NCBI GenBank assembly: GCA_009760855.2
Contig: WPIO01000002.1
Location: forward strand, 14,130,001-14,194,000
From: Cristatella mucedo
Taxonomy: Eukaryota; Bryozoa; Phylactolaemata; Cristatellidae
Length of the DNA: 64,000 nt
Direction of reading: 5' to 3'
Shown: piece after piece, positions 1 to 8,234 of the stretch
How positions within the stretch are numbered: position 1 is the stretch's first letter
Layout: every line of letters begins with the position of its first letter
Translations under genes and position numbers: made by a program
The notes under the pieces: generated by a model
Databases searched by the model: none
What the model was told of the DNA's origin: nothing
What the model saw: only the letters and a program-made list of their open reading frames with translations

Positions 1-128
1 GCATTATCAAGTATTTCAGCAACACGTAAACTTTCTAAAATAGTAAGTTTATTCTCTAAATCTATTGCTTCTTGAACACTTCTTTTGTACGGTCTGTTCT
101 TGCTTGCATATATTCTACCATTAATCAT
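1..128 (-). CDS. N-terminal part of an unknown viral gene, cut by the window edge
   Basis: An ATG at 126-128 opens a minus-strand frame that stays open to base 1, so only about 42 residues are visible. The fragment starts MINGRIYASKNRPYKR and is rich in Lys, Arg and Glu, with a helical, possibly coiled-coil continuation (heptad-like ENKLTILESL). The ATG is preceded by a TATAGGAGAAA sequence resembling the start-proximal motif of the other minus-strand viral genes, which supports this start. The packaging-ATPase remnant ends only 13 bases upstream on the same strand. No family is recognised; a capsid or core gene is possible from position alone, but that is a guess. Confidence 0.5.
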   Translation of the reverse strand, partial: MINGRIYASKNRPYKRSVQEAIDLENKLTILESLRVAEILDN

Positions 129-138
129 TTTCTCCTAT
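129..138 (-). promoter_or_regulatory. Start-proximal TATA-like motif of the left-edge gene
   Basis: On the minus strand the bases just before the ATG at 128 read TATAGGAGAAA. This is a diverged form of the TATATAGAAA motif found before other genes of this element, with the same very short distance to the start codon. Confidence 0.4.
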
Positions 139-140
139 AT

Positions 141-570
141 TCAATTAAAAATAGTTATTAATTGTTTACCTGAACTATCAACTGACCAAAATCTTCCTTC
201 TGATTCTGTTTTAGTTAGATTAATAACACAGTAACTAAATCTGTTTCTAGTACAAGAATTAACCCATTCTTTAAACATTTTCTTATCAATATCACCAACA
301 TATGAATCTCGAATGTATTCTATATCAGTATTATTTTTTTCAAAGATTGTTATCATATTGATATTGTTTCTTATTTCTTTTCTAGGAATATTAGTAAATC
401 CTTGAGCAAGATAAAATATGTTCAACCCTTTATGTCTACCTCTAGTAAATAATCTAATATCTTAGATTGATCTTCTGTCATTAAATCATCTAATACAACA
501 ACATTCTTACAATTCTTATAAGAATTAATTTCTGGCATTAAGTTAAGAAGTGGTTTAACGTCTGTCGGTG
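141..570 (-). pseudogene. FtsK/HerA-type genome-packaging ATPase, truncated and frameshifted
   Basis: This is the C-terminal half of the packaging ATPase of Polinton/adintovirus-type elements, which drives DNA into the capsid. A Walker B strand (VVVLDDLM, plus coordinates about 479-502) is followed, in a frame shifted by one base at about 445-460, by the conserved stretch FTRGRHKGLNIFYLAQ, where the Gln is the sensor residue. The second frame ends at 141. To the right of about 560 the ATPase reading stops at a TGA. The N-terminal half with the P-loop (Walker A) is absent, and protease-side sequence on the other strand begins there. The gene is therefore broken twice, by a frameshift and by loss of its 5' part. 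Family assignment rests on the Walker B plus FTRG..K..NIFY.AQ pattern. Confidence 0.75.
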
Positions 571-665
571 CAGGTAGACATCAAGTAAGTAAAAGTTCTG
601 GTAGACATCAAGAAATTAAAGGTTCAGGTAGACAACAAGTAAGTAAAGTTGGTAGAGGTAGAAAA
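553..665 (+). repeat. Short basic tandem repeat upstream of the protease
   Basis: The plus strand carries three imperfect copies of a unit of about 40 bases reading GGTAGACATCAAGTAAGTAAA or close variants. They would encode repeats of the type GRHQVSKSSG and end in GRGRK before a TAA at 666-668. The frame is the one used by the start of the protease gene. The copies could be the basic N-terminal part of a core-like protein or a chance expansion at the breakpoint that removed the ATPase N-terminus. Confidence 0.5.
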
Positions 666-713
666 TAAGTAAGTAGAGGAGAATCTGTTCCAACACTTGC
701 CCTCTTTGCAGCA

Positions 714-1224
714 ATGTCAAATGCACTTAGTAAAAAATTCTCAGGTGGTACTGATAAATATAGTGGTTCAGGAGTTGGTGGTTGTGCAGATAAAGAACAA
801 ATGATTGCAGAATTAAAAAAGACTATTGAACAATTAAAAAAAAGTAAAATCATCACCTTTAACTGATATAGAAATAAATAATTATATAAAAGAATTAGAT
901 ATAAAAAAATGTAGTGGTGTGTTTGCAAGAGATGAACTAACAAAACCGTTAAGAAATGAATGTCTTATTTTTAATACTGGTGATTCACAAAAAGCAACAT
1001 ATCACTGGGTAGCACTTAAAAAAGAAGGAAAACAATGTTTTTACTTTGATTCATTCGGTGCTCCACCAATGCCTGAAGTAGTAAAATATTTTGGTGTTAT
1101 ACCAACATTTCAGACGTTTAAGCTACAAGAATACAATCAAACAGATTGCGGAAGAAGATGTCTAATCTTCTTAAAACTAGTGCAAGAATTAGATTTTGGA
1201 TCGACAATGGAATTATTAACTTAA
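714..1224 (+). pseudogene. Adenain-like cysteine protease (Polinton PRO), frameshifted
   Basis: This is a maturation protease of the adenovirus C5 type, which cleaves capsid and core precursors. The core is recognisable by order and spacing: the GVFARDEL entry motif, catalytic His in YHWV, the acidic partner in FYFDSFG, and Gln/Cys in the final QTDCGRRCLIFL block. The triad is present. An ATG at 714 starts an N-terminal extension with a Gly/Ser-rich part and a Lys/Glu coiled segment. A one-base shift in the A-run at about 836-850 separates this from the catalytic part. The shift lies in a homopolymer, so sequencing error is a real alternative. A TAA at 666 separates it from the basic repeat upstream. 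It is followed closely by the gene at 1254 on the same strand. Confidence 0.82.
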
Positions 1225-1239
1225 TTTAAACATTTTCTT

Positions 1240-1253
1240 TTCCTTGTATATAA
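1240..1253 (+). promoter_or_regulatory. TATA-like motif directly before the 1254 start
   Basis: CTTGTATATAAATGG places a TATATAA box immediately before the ATG. This is the plus-strand counterpart of the motif used by the minus-strand viral genes, and it leaves room for only a minimal leader. Confidence 0.45.
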
Positions 1254-1823
1254 ATGGAAACTGAGAATAAAAAATTCGTTGTACTCGAAAATGCTGCAGT
1301 CGTAATTATTAAAGGAAAATCAGGACGTATTCAAATTGAAGAGAAAATTAGTCGAGATTCAGAGCCTTACTTCAATGCATGGATGTATATTACAGAAGAT
1401 ATGAGACCTGTGCTTGAAGATATTGCTAATAGAGCAAGTATGAAGCTTGAGTACAGTGGTTATGATATGAGTGCTCGTTCAACTATTGGTATTAGAATTG
1501 CATTTGGAAATAAACCAAGTATATTCTTTGATCAAAAGAACAATCAAATAAAATTTACTAGTGTTGCTTAAATAATTCAAAAGTTTGGTAACGACTTTGC
1601 TGTTACAGGTATTCTTGATGGATCATACGTAACTAAAGATACTTATAATTCAGAAGAAAGACTAAATATTAGATTGAAGATTGATCAAGTTAAAGTATAT
1701 CCAGTAGATAAAAAACAATCACAGGATAAGTTTAATCCCGCTGGATTATTCGATACTAAAAACACTTATAAAACAAAAATAAAAATTAGATTAGTTATTA
1801 TATCTTTTTTTACTTATAGATAA
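1254..1823 (+). pseudogene. Unknown viral protein with one in-frame stop
   Basis: A 105-residue frame starts METENKKFVVLENAAVVIIK. It contains alternating hydrophobic and charged strands and ends at a TAA (1569-1571). The same frame then stays open for another 83 codons to a TAA at 1821-1823, with similar composition (for example RLNIRLKIDQVKVYPVDK). This suggests one gene of about 188 residues interrupted by a point mutation. The downstream end overlaps the 3' end of the phospholipase-domain gene on the opposite strand. The beta-rich, ligand-like pattern could suit a single-strand DNA-binding or capsid-associated protein. No family is recognised and no function is claimed. Confidence 0.6.
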
Positions 1824-2567
1824 CATCTTATCAACAAGATTCTTTGCATAATTAGTTATCTTACTTATACTTGATGGATTTGATACTTTATCTTTTAAGA
1901 ATTCCATTGTGAACTTGCTGTCTAAGATAGAAGCACCAATGCCTAAACCAAGTTTGGCCTTTGCACTAATTATAGCTGCTACTGTTTTTGCATCTTCTCT
2001 AACGTAAGTCGGCTGACGTGGGTCGAGTGCTATTCGTGCTGCCGATTCTGCTAAAACTAAATCTGATAAGTTTCTTATTTCTGTTCGTTTTGGTTCGGGT
2101 AAATTACTTGTCTCTGTATAATCATTGTCATGGATGAGTGCTCTCGCATCAAGATCATTAATTCCAGTGTACCCTTGATCCATTCTTTTTCTAAATCGTG
2201 TTCCTGGCCCAACATATGAGTAAGCACCTGTATTATTGAATGAGCCACCAGGAACATTTTCTGATTGAACACCCTTTGGCAATTTTAAATGAAATTCTCT
2301 ACCACCTGATAATTTAATAATAATATCCACAATGCCGGAACCCTGTCTTCTATTTGCTCTTAGTTGTTTCAATGAAAGATTCAATTGCAATCCAGTATTT
2401 TTAGATCTACTCTTTTCTATTTTGTTTAGTTGAATCTTTGTAAGAAGAATAGGAACAGATCCTGTTAAATCTTGATGTTTCAATCTTATAGAAATTGGTT
2501 CTTTAGAACTATGAATTAGTTTTAGTTGATGGTCAGACAATGATAGTTTTGCTTCATGATACGACAT
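1791..2567 (-). CDS. Virion protein with parvovirus-type phospholipase A2 domain
   Basis: An intact frame of 258 residues. Residues about 110-155 carry the two sPLA2 signatures in the right order. YVGPGT matches the Ca2+-binding loop, and about 20 residues later comes LDARALIHDNDY, matching the catalytic HDxxY helix. Such domains occur in parvovirus VP1 and in capsid-associated proteins of adintoviruses, where they help breach the endosomal membrane. Here that role is inferred from family only. The N-terminal 100 residues are basic and beta-rich, without recognisable homology; the C-terminus is helical and Lys-rich. The ATG at 2565-2567 sits right behind TATATAGAA. Its reading frame is undamaged, unlike most neighbours. 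The 3' end overlaps the end of the gene at 1254-1823. Confidence 0.78.
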   Translation of the reverse strand: MSYHEAKLSLSDHQLKLIHSSKEPISIRLKHQDLTGSVPILLTKIQLNKIEKSRSKNTGLQLNLSLKQLRANRRQGSGIVDIIIKLSGGREFHLKLPKGVQSENVPGGSFNNTGAYSYVGPGTRFRKRMDQGYTGINDLDARALIHDNDYTETSNLPEPKRTEIRNLSDLVLAESAARIALDPRQPTYVREDAKTVAAIISAKAKLGLGIGASILDSKFTMEFLKDKVSNPSSISKITNYAKNLVDKMLSISKKRYNN

Positions 2568-2576
2568 TTCTATATA
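2568..2576 (-). promoter_or_regulatory. TATATAGAA start-proximal promoter motif
   Basis: On the minus strand TATATAGAA abuts the ATG of the phospholipase-domain gene. It is a close match to the motif shared by at least six other starts in this element. Confidence 0.55.
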
Positions 2577-2675
2577 AATTAAAATTATTTTAAACAGATA
2601 AAAAACATTGCATAGAAAATCTCAGATGAAGTTTGTACTAGAATTGATCAATATACTATATTGACAGAACGTGTT

Positions 2676-3197
2676 ATGGAACTTTTAGATTTCAACGCTT
2701 TTACTGGCAAATTTGTCTGGAAAACATCTCGTGGTGGAAATGCAATAGCAATACAAGAAGCAGGTTGTATTAGTGATGAAGGATATATAAGAATAATTAT
2801 TGATGGTAAAGAATATAAGGGTCATAGATTAGCCTGGTTAATTTGTAAAAATGAAATGCCTATATTTCAAATTGATCACATTAGCGGAATTAAGAATGAT
2901 AATAGAATTTCTAATTTAAGACTTGCAACTAATTCAGAAAATCAAAGAAATAAAGGATTAAGAAAGGACAATAAAACCGGATTCATAGGTGTTAGTTTTG
3001 ACAAGAAATGTAATAAGTATAGATCAGAAATTAGAATAAACAAAATAAAGTATTACTTAGGTCTATATGACGATCCAAACGATTCTGCTACACGTAGAGA
3101 TATGGAAGCTATTCGTTTACATTTACAATTTGCACGTCTAAATTTTACTTGTACACTAACAGAAGACAACAAACTTGTTAGATATACAGAATTCTAG
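2676..3197 (+). CDS. HNH endonuclease with C-terminal AP2 domain
   Basis: A homing-type nuclease of about 173 residues. The first in-frame ATG is at 2676; the frame is open a little further upstream (from 2616) but has no earlier ATG. The HNH_3-type core shows GHRLAWL, then QIDHISGIKNDNRISNLR, then NSENQRN, containing the paired His and Asn ligands. It is followed by an AP2-like DNA-binding unit starting TGFIGVSFDKKCNKYR and including YYLGLYDD. This domain pair is common in phage and large-virus free-standing homing endonucleases. The gene is intact and lies between two minus-strand genes. Its stop (3195-3197) overlaps the stop of the next gene on the other strand (3194-3196). Confidence 0.85.
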   Translation: MELLDFNAFTGKFVWKTSRGGNAIAIQEAGCISDEGYIRIIIDGKEYKGHRLAWLICKNEMPIFQIDHISGIKNDNRISNLRLATNSENQRNKGLRKDNKTGFIGVSFDKKCNKYRSEIRINKIKYYLGLYDDPNDSATRRDMEAIRLHLQFARLNFTCTLTEDNKLVRYTEF

Positions 3198-4307
3198 TTG
3201 TTACATCGCTTCTTTAATTCTACTAATAATTTCTTTACTTCTCTATCAATTTCTTCTGTTGTTGCCCCCTTGGCATAAAGGACACTAAGTAACATTTGAC
3301 TCTCAGTTTTATAGTCGCATGTTTTTAAACCACCAACTGTACTTGATACTACTTTTTTTTATTGCGTTTTTTACTTCTGGTGAATAATCCACACCTCCGT
3401 TCTCTGCTAGTGCTTTTCCATGATCCATATAATCCAATCGGTTTTTTACTTCCGATCGTTGTACTTTACCTGATAAATCAATATCAATTCCACGATTAAT
3501 TGCTTTTACCACATCATTCAAATCACTTATAGCGTTTCTTAGTCTTTCACTTTGAAGTGTTAGAGCTTCCATTCGTTGCTCCTTTGTCTTCATAGGTGGT
3601 GCTTTTGCTGTTAACATAGTCTCATCAATTAACTTTTTTATTAGACCAGCTACAGCAACAGCAATTGAAATACCTGTCCCAACTCCACCAATTATACTAG
3701 CAATCAAACCAACAAGTTCTGGGATAGCTGGAATAAATCCACCAGACCTAACTTCTAAGAAATTCTTAGACCAAGATTTAGGATCTAATTGACTAGCATC
3801 CCAATTTACTTCTTGACCAAACACCTCACTTAAATATTCTTTTGGATTCCATTGCCAAGGATAATTATCTTTTTCTGCTATAAGTAATACATCATTAATC
3901 GTAAGACCTATTTCTAAAGATTCAATCATCTTTTGTAATCCTTGTTTTTTCTCTGTCATTGTTTTCCAGAATACTTGACCATACTTACCAGAAGAAATAT
4001 CATCTATTAATCCTTTTATAAATAAAGATAGATTGACTATTCCTGTAAAACCACTAAGAAATCCACCTAATACATTTGCACCCGCACCAATAACTTTAAG
4101 AGATTGTAAAACTTTAGGAACAGCTGTAGCAATCTTTTCAGATGCTTGTAATAATAATATTGCTGCAATCTTTGGTAATACTTTTGTAACTACTTTTTCA
4201 GATACATTTGTAGCAGTTTTAGCGCCTTCTAACACTTCTTTAGTTGTTTTAACTCCACTTTTAATATCTTCTTCAACTCCTTTTCCTCTCTTTACTTTTT
4301 TCATCAT
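3194..4307 (-). CDS. Hydrophobic glycine-rich probable virion membrane protein, C-terminal frame break
   Basis: The ATG at 4305-4307 opens 332 codons to a stop at 3309. A Lys/Glu-rich N-terminus is followed by a long hydrophobic stretch (about residues 46-112, with GAGANVLGGFLSGFTGIV). A second Ala/Gly/Ile stretch lies at about 190-225 (LVGLIASIIGGVGTGISIAV), followed by a helical, charged C-terminal part. The two small-residue helices suggest a membrane-active or fusion-peptide-like virion protein. Near the end, a run of eight T at 3353-3360 coincides with a frame change. The adjacent frame stays open to 3194 and encodes a Lys/Glu-rich helical tail that looks like the natural C-terminus. The shift may be a homopolymer error. 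No family is recognised. Confidence 0.65.
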
Positions 4308-4321
4308 ATATTATAAGTAAT

Positions 4322-5179
4322 GGAAAAGTTAGAAAAGTTAATGGTAATATTTATACTAATCTTGATGCAAATAATAATAGAATAACTAATTTAGGATTTC
4401 CTGTTAATAGTTGTGATGCTATAAGACTAGATGCTCTTAGTTCAAGTGCTGGTAATAATGTTATTAGTAATCCTTCAGGAGAAATAGCAAAAGTATCAAG
4501 TCTAACTGATTTACTACCTAAAAAAGATGCAGTAACAAAATCACAACTGAATTGTAAGAATGTTGTTGCTATATCAGGTAATTCAGCAGATGGAACTGTC
4601 TATTCAGATATAAGACCTTATAAAGTAATAAACTATGGATTACTAAAAAGTATGACAGCAGTATTTCAAGGTAAAGCAATGGCAAGTATTGATATGGGAA
4701 ATAAGAATCTTATTAATGTAAAAGTTTCTGGTGTAGCAACAAAACAATATGTTGATAGTAATAAACAAGTAACATTTACTTACTTAGGTTTTAATGGTAC
4801 TTATACAAGTATATTCTATCTTGATGTGTTAGGTTTAAATATTACTGCTAATGGAAGTACTGGTAATAAATTTCAACCTCAACAAATTACACCTGGTGAT
4901 ATACTTGTTGTTGCAGCTACTGGAAAAATTACCGCTTATGCAACTAATCTTAAGACGTTCTTTCCAGGAGTATTACCTAATTTTAGTATGGTATCTAATA
5001 TTATGTATGCAACTAATAAAACTAATTCTTATGTAGAGTTAACTAGTGATAATACTTATGGAGTAAGTGGTGCAGTCGTTTTAATAATTAACATTGATGG
5101 AACGTGTAGATATGCTATCGATAAGCTTACAGTTGCTAGTGGAATTACTTTTAAAGATTGTATTGTTAGTATTGTATAG
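4322..5179 (+). CDS. Fibre-like protein 1 with phage-tail-fibre repeats, start unclear
   Basis: A plus-strand frame is open from about 4322 to a TAG at 5177-5179, about 285 codons. It begins almost at once with a fibre-type repeat (NLDANNNRITNLGFPV, then a DAI element) and has a second copy near SIDMGNKNLINVKV followed by ATKQYVDSN. These units (L-x-M-x-N-x-x-I-x-N-L...DA-x-x-x-Y-x-D) form trimeric beta-prism shafts in phage tail fibres and recur in Polinton-like elements. The C-terminal about 140 residues are beta-rich and probably form the knob. No ATG opens this frame at its left end; an ATG at 4320 is in another frame, so the start is either shifted or lost. The start lies only 12 bases from the divergent minus-strand gene at 4307. 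Confidence 0.65.
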   Translation, partial: GKVRKVNGNIYTNLDANNNRITNLGFPVNSCDAIRLDALSSSAGNNVISNPSGEIAKVSSLTDLLPKKDAVTKSQLNCKNVVAISGNSADGTVYSDIRPYKVINYGLLKSMTAVFQGKAMASIDMGNKNLINVKVSGVATKQYVDSNKQVTFTYLGFNGTYTSIFYLDVLGLNITANGSTGNKFQPQQITPGDILVVAATGKITAYATNLKTFFPGVLPNFSMVSNIMYATNKTNSYVELTSDNTYGVSGAVVLIINIDGTCRYAIDKLTVASGITFKDCIVSIV

Positions 5180-5181
5180 AA

Positions 5182-6071
5182 TTGTTAGGAAAAAGAAGTA
5201 GAAGAAAAACATCAAAGAATTGTATTAAGAAAACTGGTGATATACTTGGTGGAAATCTAAATATGGATAATAATCTTATAAAGAATTTAGGTGATCCTGT
5301 TGATGCTGGTGATGCAGTAAAAAGAAAGTATATGGATAAGAACTTTGTTACTAAGACTTATAGATCTACTTCAAATGATGGAGATATTGATATGAATAAT
5401 TTTAGAATAGTAGATCTTGCTAATCCTATAAATCCTAGTGATGCTGCAACGAAGGATTATGCTGACACTAAATTACCACTTACTGGTGGAACAACTAGAG
5501 GAAATCTAGTTGTAAATGGTGGCATTAGAACTAAAGTTCTATATGATGGTGGAAATCCAGATTATACTGTTCCAAATAAAAAGTATATCGATGACAACTT
5601 TCTTAATTTACATGGTGGAACAGTTAATGGTAATTTAGACATGCAAAATAATTTTATTAGAATTGTAAATGATCCTGTTAATCCAACTGATGGTGTAAAC
5701 CTTGGTTATCTAAATAAAGTATCAGATGAAAATTTTGCAAAAATAATATTCAAAGGAATAATAGATTCATCACAATCAACAAATTTTTATGGAACGAACT
5801 ATCAAGGAAAATGAAAAACTACTTCTGGCTTTATCACTCTCCCTACAAGATCTTTATTTGTAATTTCAACAATGTATGCTGCTCCAGATGGTTCACTAAG
5901 AATGTTAATTCCTCTTCCACAGCTGGAACAAATGCTAGTTATTTATTAAAATTATTTGGAAGTTATATTATTGATTCAAATAACAGATTAGCAGAAGGTT
6001 CACCAATTATATCTGGACAAGATTTATTTGATAAAACAATAACTGTAACTGTTTATATAGCAATATATTAA
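5182..6071 (+). pseudogene. Fibre-like protein 2, four shaft repeats, broken C-terminal half
   Basis: The frame begins directly after the stop of fibre 1, at a TTG; no ATG is present before the repeats. A basic leader (KRSRRKTSK) is followed by four shaft units near GGNLNMDNNLIKNLGDPVD, GDIDMNNFRIVDLANPIN, GNLVVNGG and GNLDMQNNFIRIVNDPVN. Each is followed after about 10 residues by a KKY-[IM]-D type element. A TGA at 5812-5814 interrupts the frame, which then stays open in phase for about 40 codons. After a further one-base shift near 5920, the beta-rich end continues to a TAA at 6071. The design is repeated shaft plus C-terminal head, as for fibre 1. The damage makes it a pseudogene unless the breaks are sequencing errors. 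Confidence 0.65.
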
Positions 6072-6072
6072 A

Positions 6073-7292
6073 ATGCTCTCTAGAAAAGATTTACAAATGG
6101 ATGGAATATCAGATTTTGCGACAAACAGAATAATAAATCTTGGAGAAACTGTTGATACATTAGAAACAGTTAATAAATCGTTTGCTGATAATAATTACCT
6201 AAGAAAAGATTCTGACCAACATGTAACTGGTAATTTATCTGCAAACTCGAAAAAATATGTAAGAATATAGGATCCTGTTAATGGAAGAGATGTTGCAACA
6301 AAATACTTGTTGATACAAAAACAGGAATGTATAAACAAGATGAAACATTAAATAGAAATGTTAGTGTTGAAAGACTAATAATGAATAGAAGAGAACCAAG
6401 TTTTAATAATTATTCTCCAACTGATATAATTGCTAATAAGTATATACATCATTTCTATTTAAAATGTGGAAGCTTACCATTTGTTAGAACATTTATAAGT
6501 AATACTGGTTTTTATAGGTTATTGGGGTAATTTAATGGCAAACAGTGTGAATAATATAGGTACGCCATCGCAAGCATTTTCTTCTTCTACTAATGGTCAA
6601 CAAGTTTTAGCAAAGCTATCAGATGTTAACATAAAAACTAGTATACTCAAGAATTCAAATAAAAATAAAAGATATTGATAAGACAACTAATGGAGTTATT
6701 AATGATATTGATAGTGAAACTAGATATATGACATATAATAGAGCAAATATTAATAATTCATTTTTATTAAAAGATGATAGAACAAGAGTAAACTATAGAA
6801 TTGTAGCATTAGGAATTAGTATAATTATAAAAAAAAATTCGATAGTGATATCTTGTTTTTAAAATGTAACTATAAAGTTAATTCTCCAAATCGATATTCT
6901 TCTGACTTACTTAATATAAATATAAAGTATTATAATATTGAAAACAATGATATGTTAGTATTAAGTGAATCTATGTTTAATTTAACAATTCAATAGAGAA
7001 AAAACAAAAACAATTGCTTTCAAAAATTATTTATCCTGTTTTGAATTATGGAACTATTTCAACACCAACTGATTTGGATTATATTGAGATTTTGTTAGTT
7101 AATGGTGTAAAGTATTCAAATTAATCATTACAAAATATGTCTTTGTGTAAATATGATAGTGCGGCAGATGAATGGAATTCAGGTAGTGGTTTACCTTCTA
7201 TTGGTTATATAGATAAAATACCACCTGCAACTGTGGGTGGTGTTATATATCAAACACCTACTAAAGGATATTTACCCGAAGAACCTATTTAA
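6073..7292 (+). pseudogene. Fibre-like protein 3, heavily broken
   Basis: An ATG at about 6074 starts a frame with one clear shaft unit (MDGISDFATNRIINLGETVD, then a KSFADNNYL element) and a second beginning HVTGNL. A one-base change at about 6266 puts the DPVNGRDVATK part of that unit in another frame. Further shifts occur near 6300 and 6515. Readable pieces follow at 6327-6530 and from an ATG at 6535 (MANSVNNIGTPSQAFSS). The last open piece (7137-7292) reads MSLCKYDSAADEW and ends in a TAA. The final TAA overlaps the 3' end of the next minus-strand gene by two bases. Position and repeats make it a third member of the fibre tandem. Confidence 0.55.
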
Positions 7293-7669
7293 ATTGTCCA
7301 ATACATAGTCTCTTTAATCAATTCTTCTGGTATATCAAAACTCTTTCCTTCTTCTTTCATTTGTTTAGTTAGCGCTATTTTTTTAGAGTAAGCTTCAGTT
7401 CTCATACTATTTATTTTTTCTATTTCTAGGTCTTTAAGGAACTCTTCAAAGATTGAACCATCTCTAACTTTAGAAAATATATTTGCTATTTTTGGATCAG
7501 ATTAATTAATTATAAGTGCTTTATATTCTAATACTAGTTTTACAGCATCTAACAGAGTTGATCTGATGTCTTCTATTCTACCCAATGGATAAGAACAGAT
7601 TTTAAAGTTTGAATGCTGTTGCCCTTGTGCTTCTTCAAGACAGTCTTTACTTCTTGTCTCGATGTTCAT
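7289..7669 (-). pseudogene. Unknown viral protein, about 126 residues, one in-frame stop
   Basis: An ATG at 7667-7669 starts MNIETRSKDCLEEAQGQQHS. The frame runs to a TAA at 7289-7291 with one internal TAA at 7502-7504. The two halves are alike in composition: helical, Glu/Lys/Ile-rich, with heptad spacing in the second half (FEEFLKDLEIEKINSMRTE). A single nonsense change in a short alpha-helical protein is the simplest explanation. The start is preceded by CAATATATAGAAG, the shared motif. The frame is shorter and less hydrophobic than the small-gene array further right, and it is not clearly a member of that array. Confidence 0.6.
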
Positions 7670-7682
7670 CTTCTATATATTG
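7670..7682 (-). promoter_or_regulatory. Start-proximal TATATAGAAG motif
   Basis: On the minus strand CAATATATAGAAG stands directly before the ATG at 7669 and matches the shared viral start motif. Confidence 0.55.
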
Positions 7683-7712
7683 TTTTTTATATTTTATTTA
7701 AATTAAATTAAA

Positions 7713-8194
7713 CTACACTTGTGCTAGTGCTGCCTCAGCCGCTTTTTGTTTTGCACTCTTACCATCAGTAATACTTTGTAGAACTGCGTAGCACTCATCT
7801 TTAACAATTCCAGTGATGGCAGGTTAAACACCAGATACTCCAGATATGACTGTAGACATTGATGGATGTTGTGTTGCAATCCAAGTTGTATAACTGGAAA
7901 TCTCACTAGGATCATCGAGAAGAGCATCAACTTTAGATCTTTCCTTTAACTCTTTCCTCAAGACCTGATAGAACTTCAGTTTGACCTGCAGTAATAATCT
8001 TTTGTGCTTTAACGTCTATAGAATATAGAATATAGTCTATAGAATTTCTTAACAGACTCATCAGTCATAAGTGAAATATCAGAACTGAGTTGTTGCTCGT
8101 CATATGCTGTCATTCTTGACTTAACAAGATAATCAACTTAAGATTTAAGTGCTACTGCAGTAGTTGCTAGCATTGGGTCAGTAACTGCTTCCAT
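7713..8194 (-). pseudogene. Unknown viral gene with several stops and frameshifts
   Basis: From an ATG at 8192-8194 (MEAVTDPMLATTAVALKS) about 160 codons can be followed across a TAA near 8140, a shift near 8020 and another near 7945, plus a TAA near 7827. The frame ends with an Ala-rich stretch (KQKAAEAALAQV) and a TAG at 7713-7715. The pieces share Ala, Ser, Thr, Val and Glu-rich helical composition, and together they look like one decayed gene. Among these is a piece around DEQQLSSDISLMTDESVKKF. The upstream sequence TATGTAGGAA is a poor match to the common motif. No family recognised. Confidence 0.45.
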
Positions 8195-8234
8195 TTCCTA
8201 CATAATAATAAAAAATAAAATACATACACACAGA

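Noticed and set aside
553-665. A CRISPR-like array because of three evenly spaced short repeats
   Set aside because: Repeats are imperfect, not separated by unique spacers, in frame and encode basic peptides; no cas genes.
608-943. A 111-codon minus-strand frame across the protease leader
   Set aside because: It is antisense to the protease leader and made mostly of Leu/Ile/Ser from the complement of A/G-rich codons; no motif.
4033-4320. A 95-codon plus-strand frame inside the membrane-protein gene
   Set aside because: It is antisense to a better-supported hydrophobic protein with its own start and helix pattern.
4322-7292. Bacteriophage contamination suggested by tail-fibre repeats
   Set aside because: The same segment carries adenain-like protease, Polinton-type polymerase and PLA2 genes and lacks bacterial ribosome binding sites. 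Fibre repeats of this type are known in eukaryotic elements.
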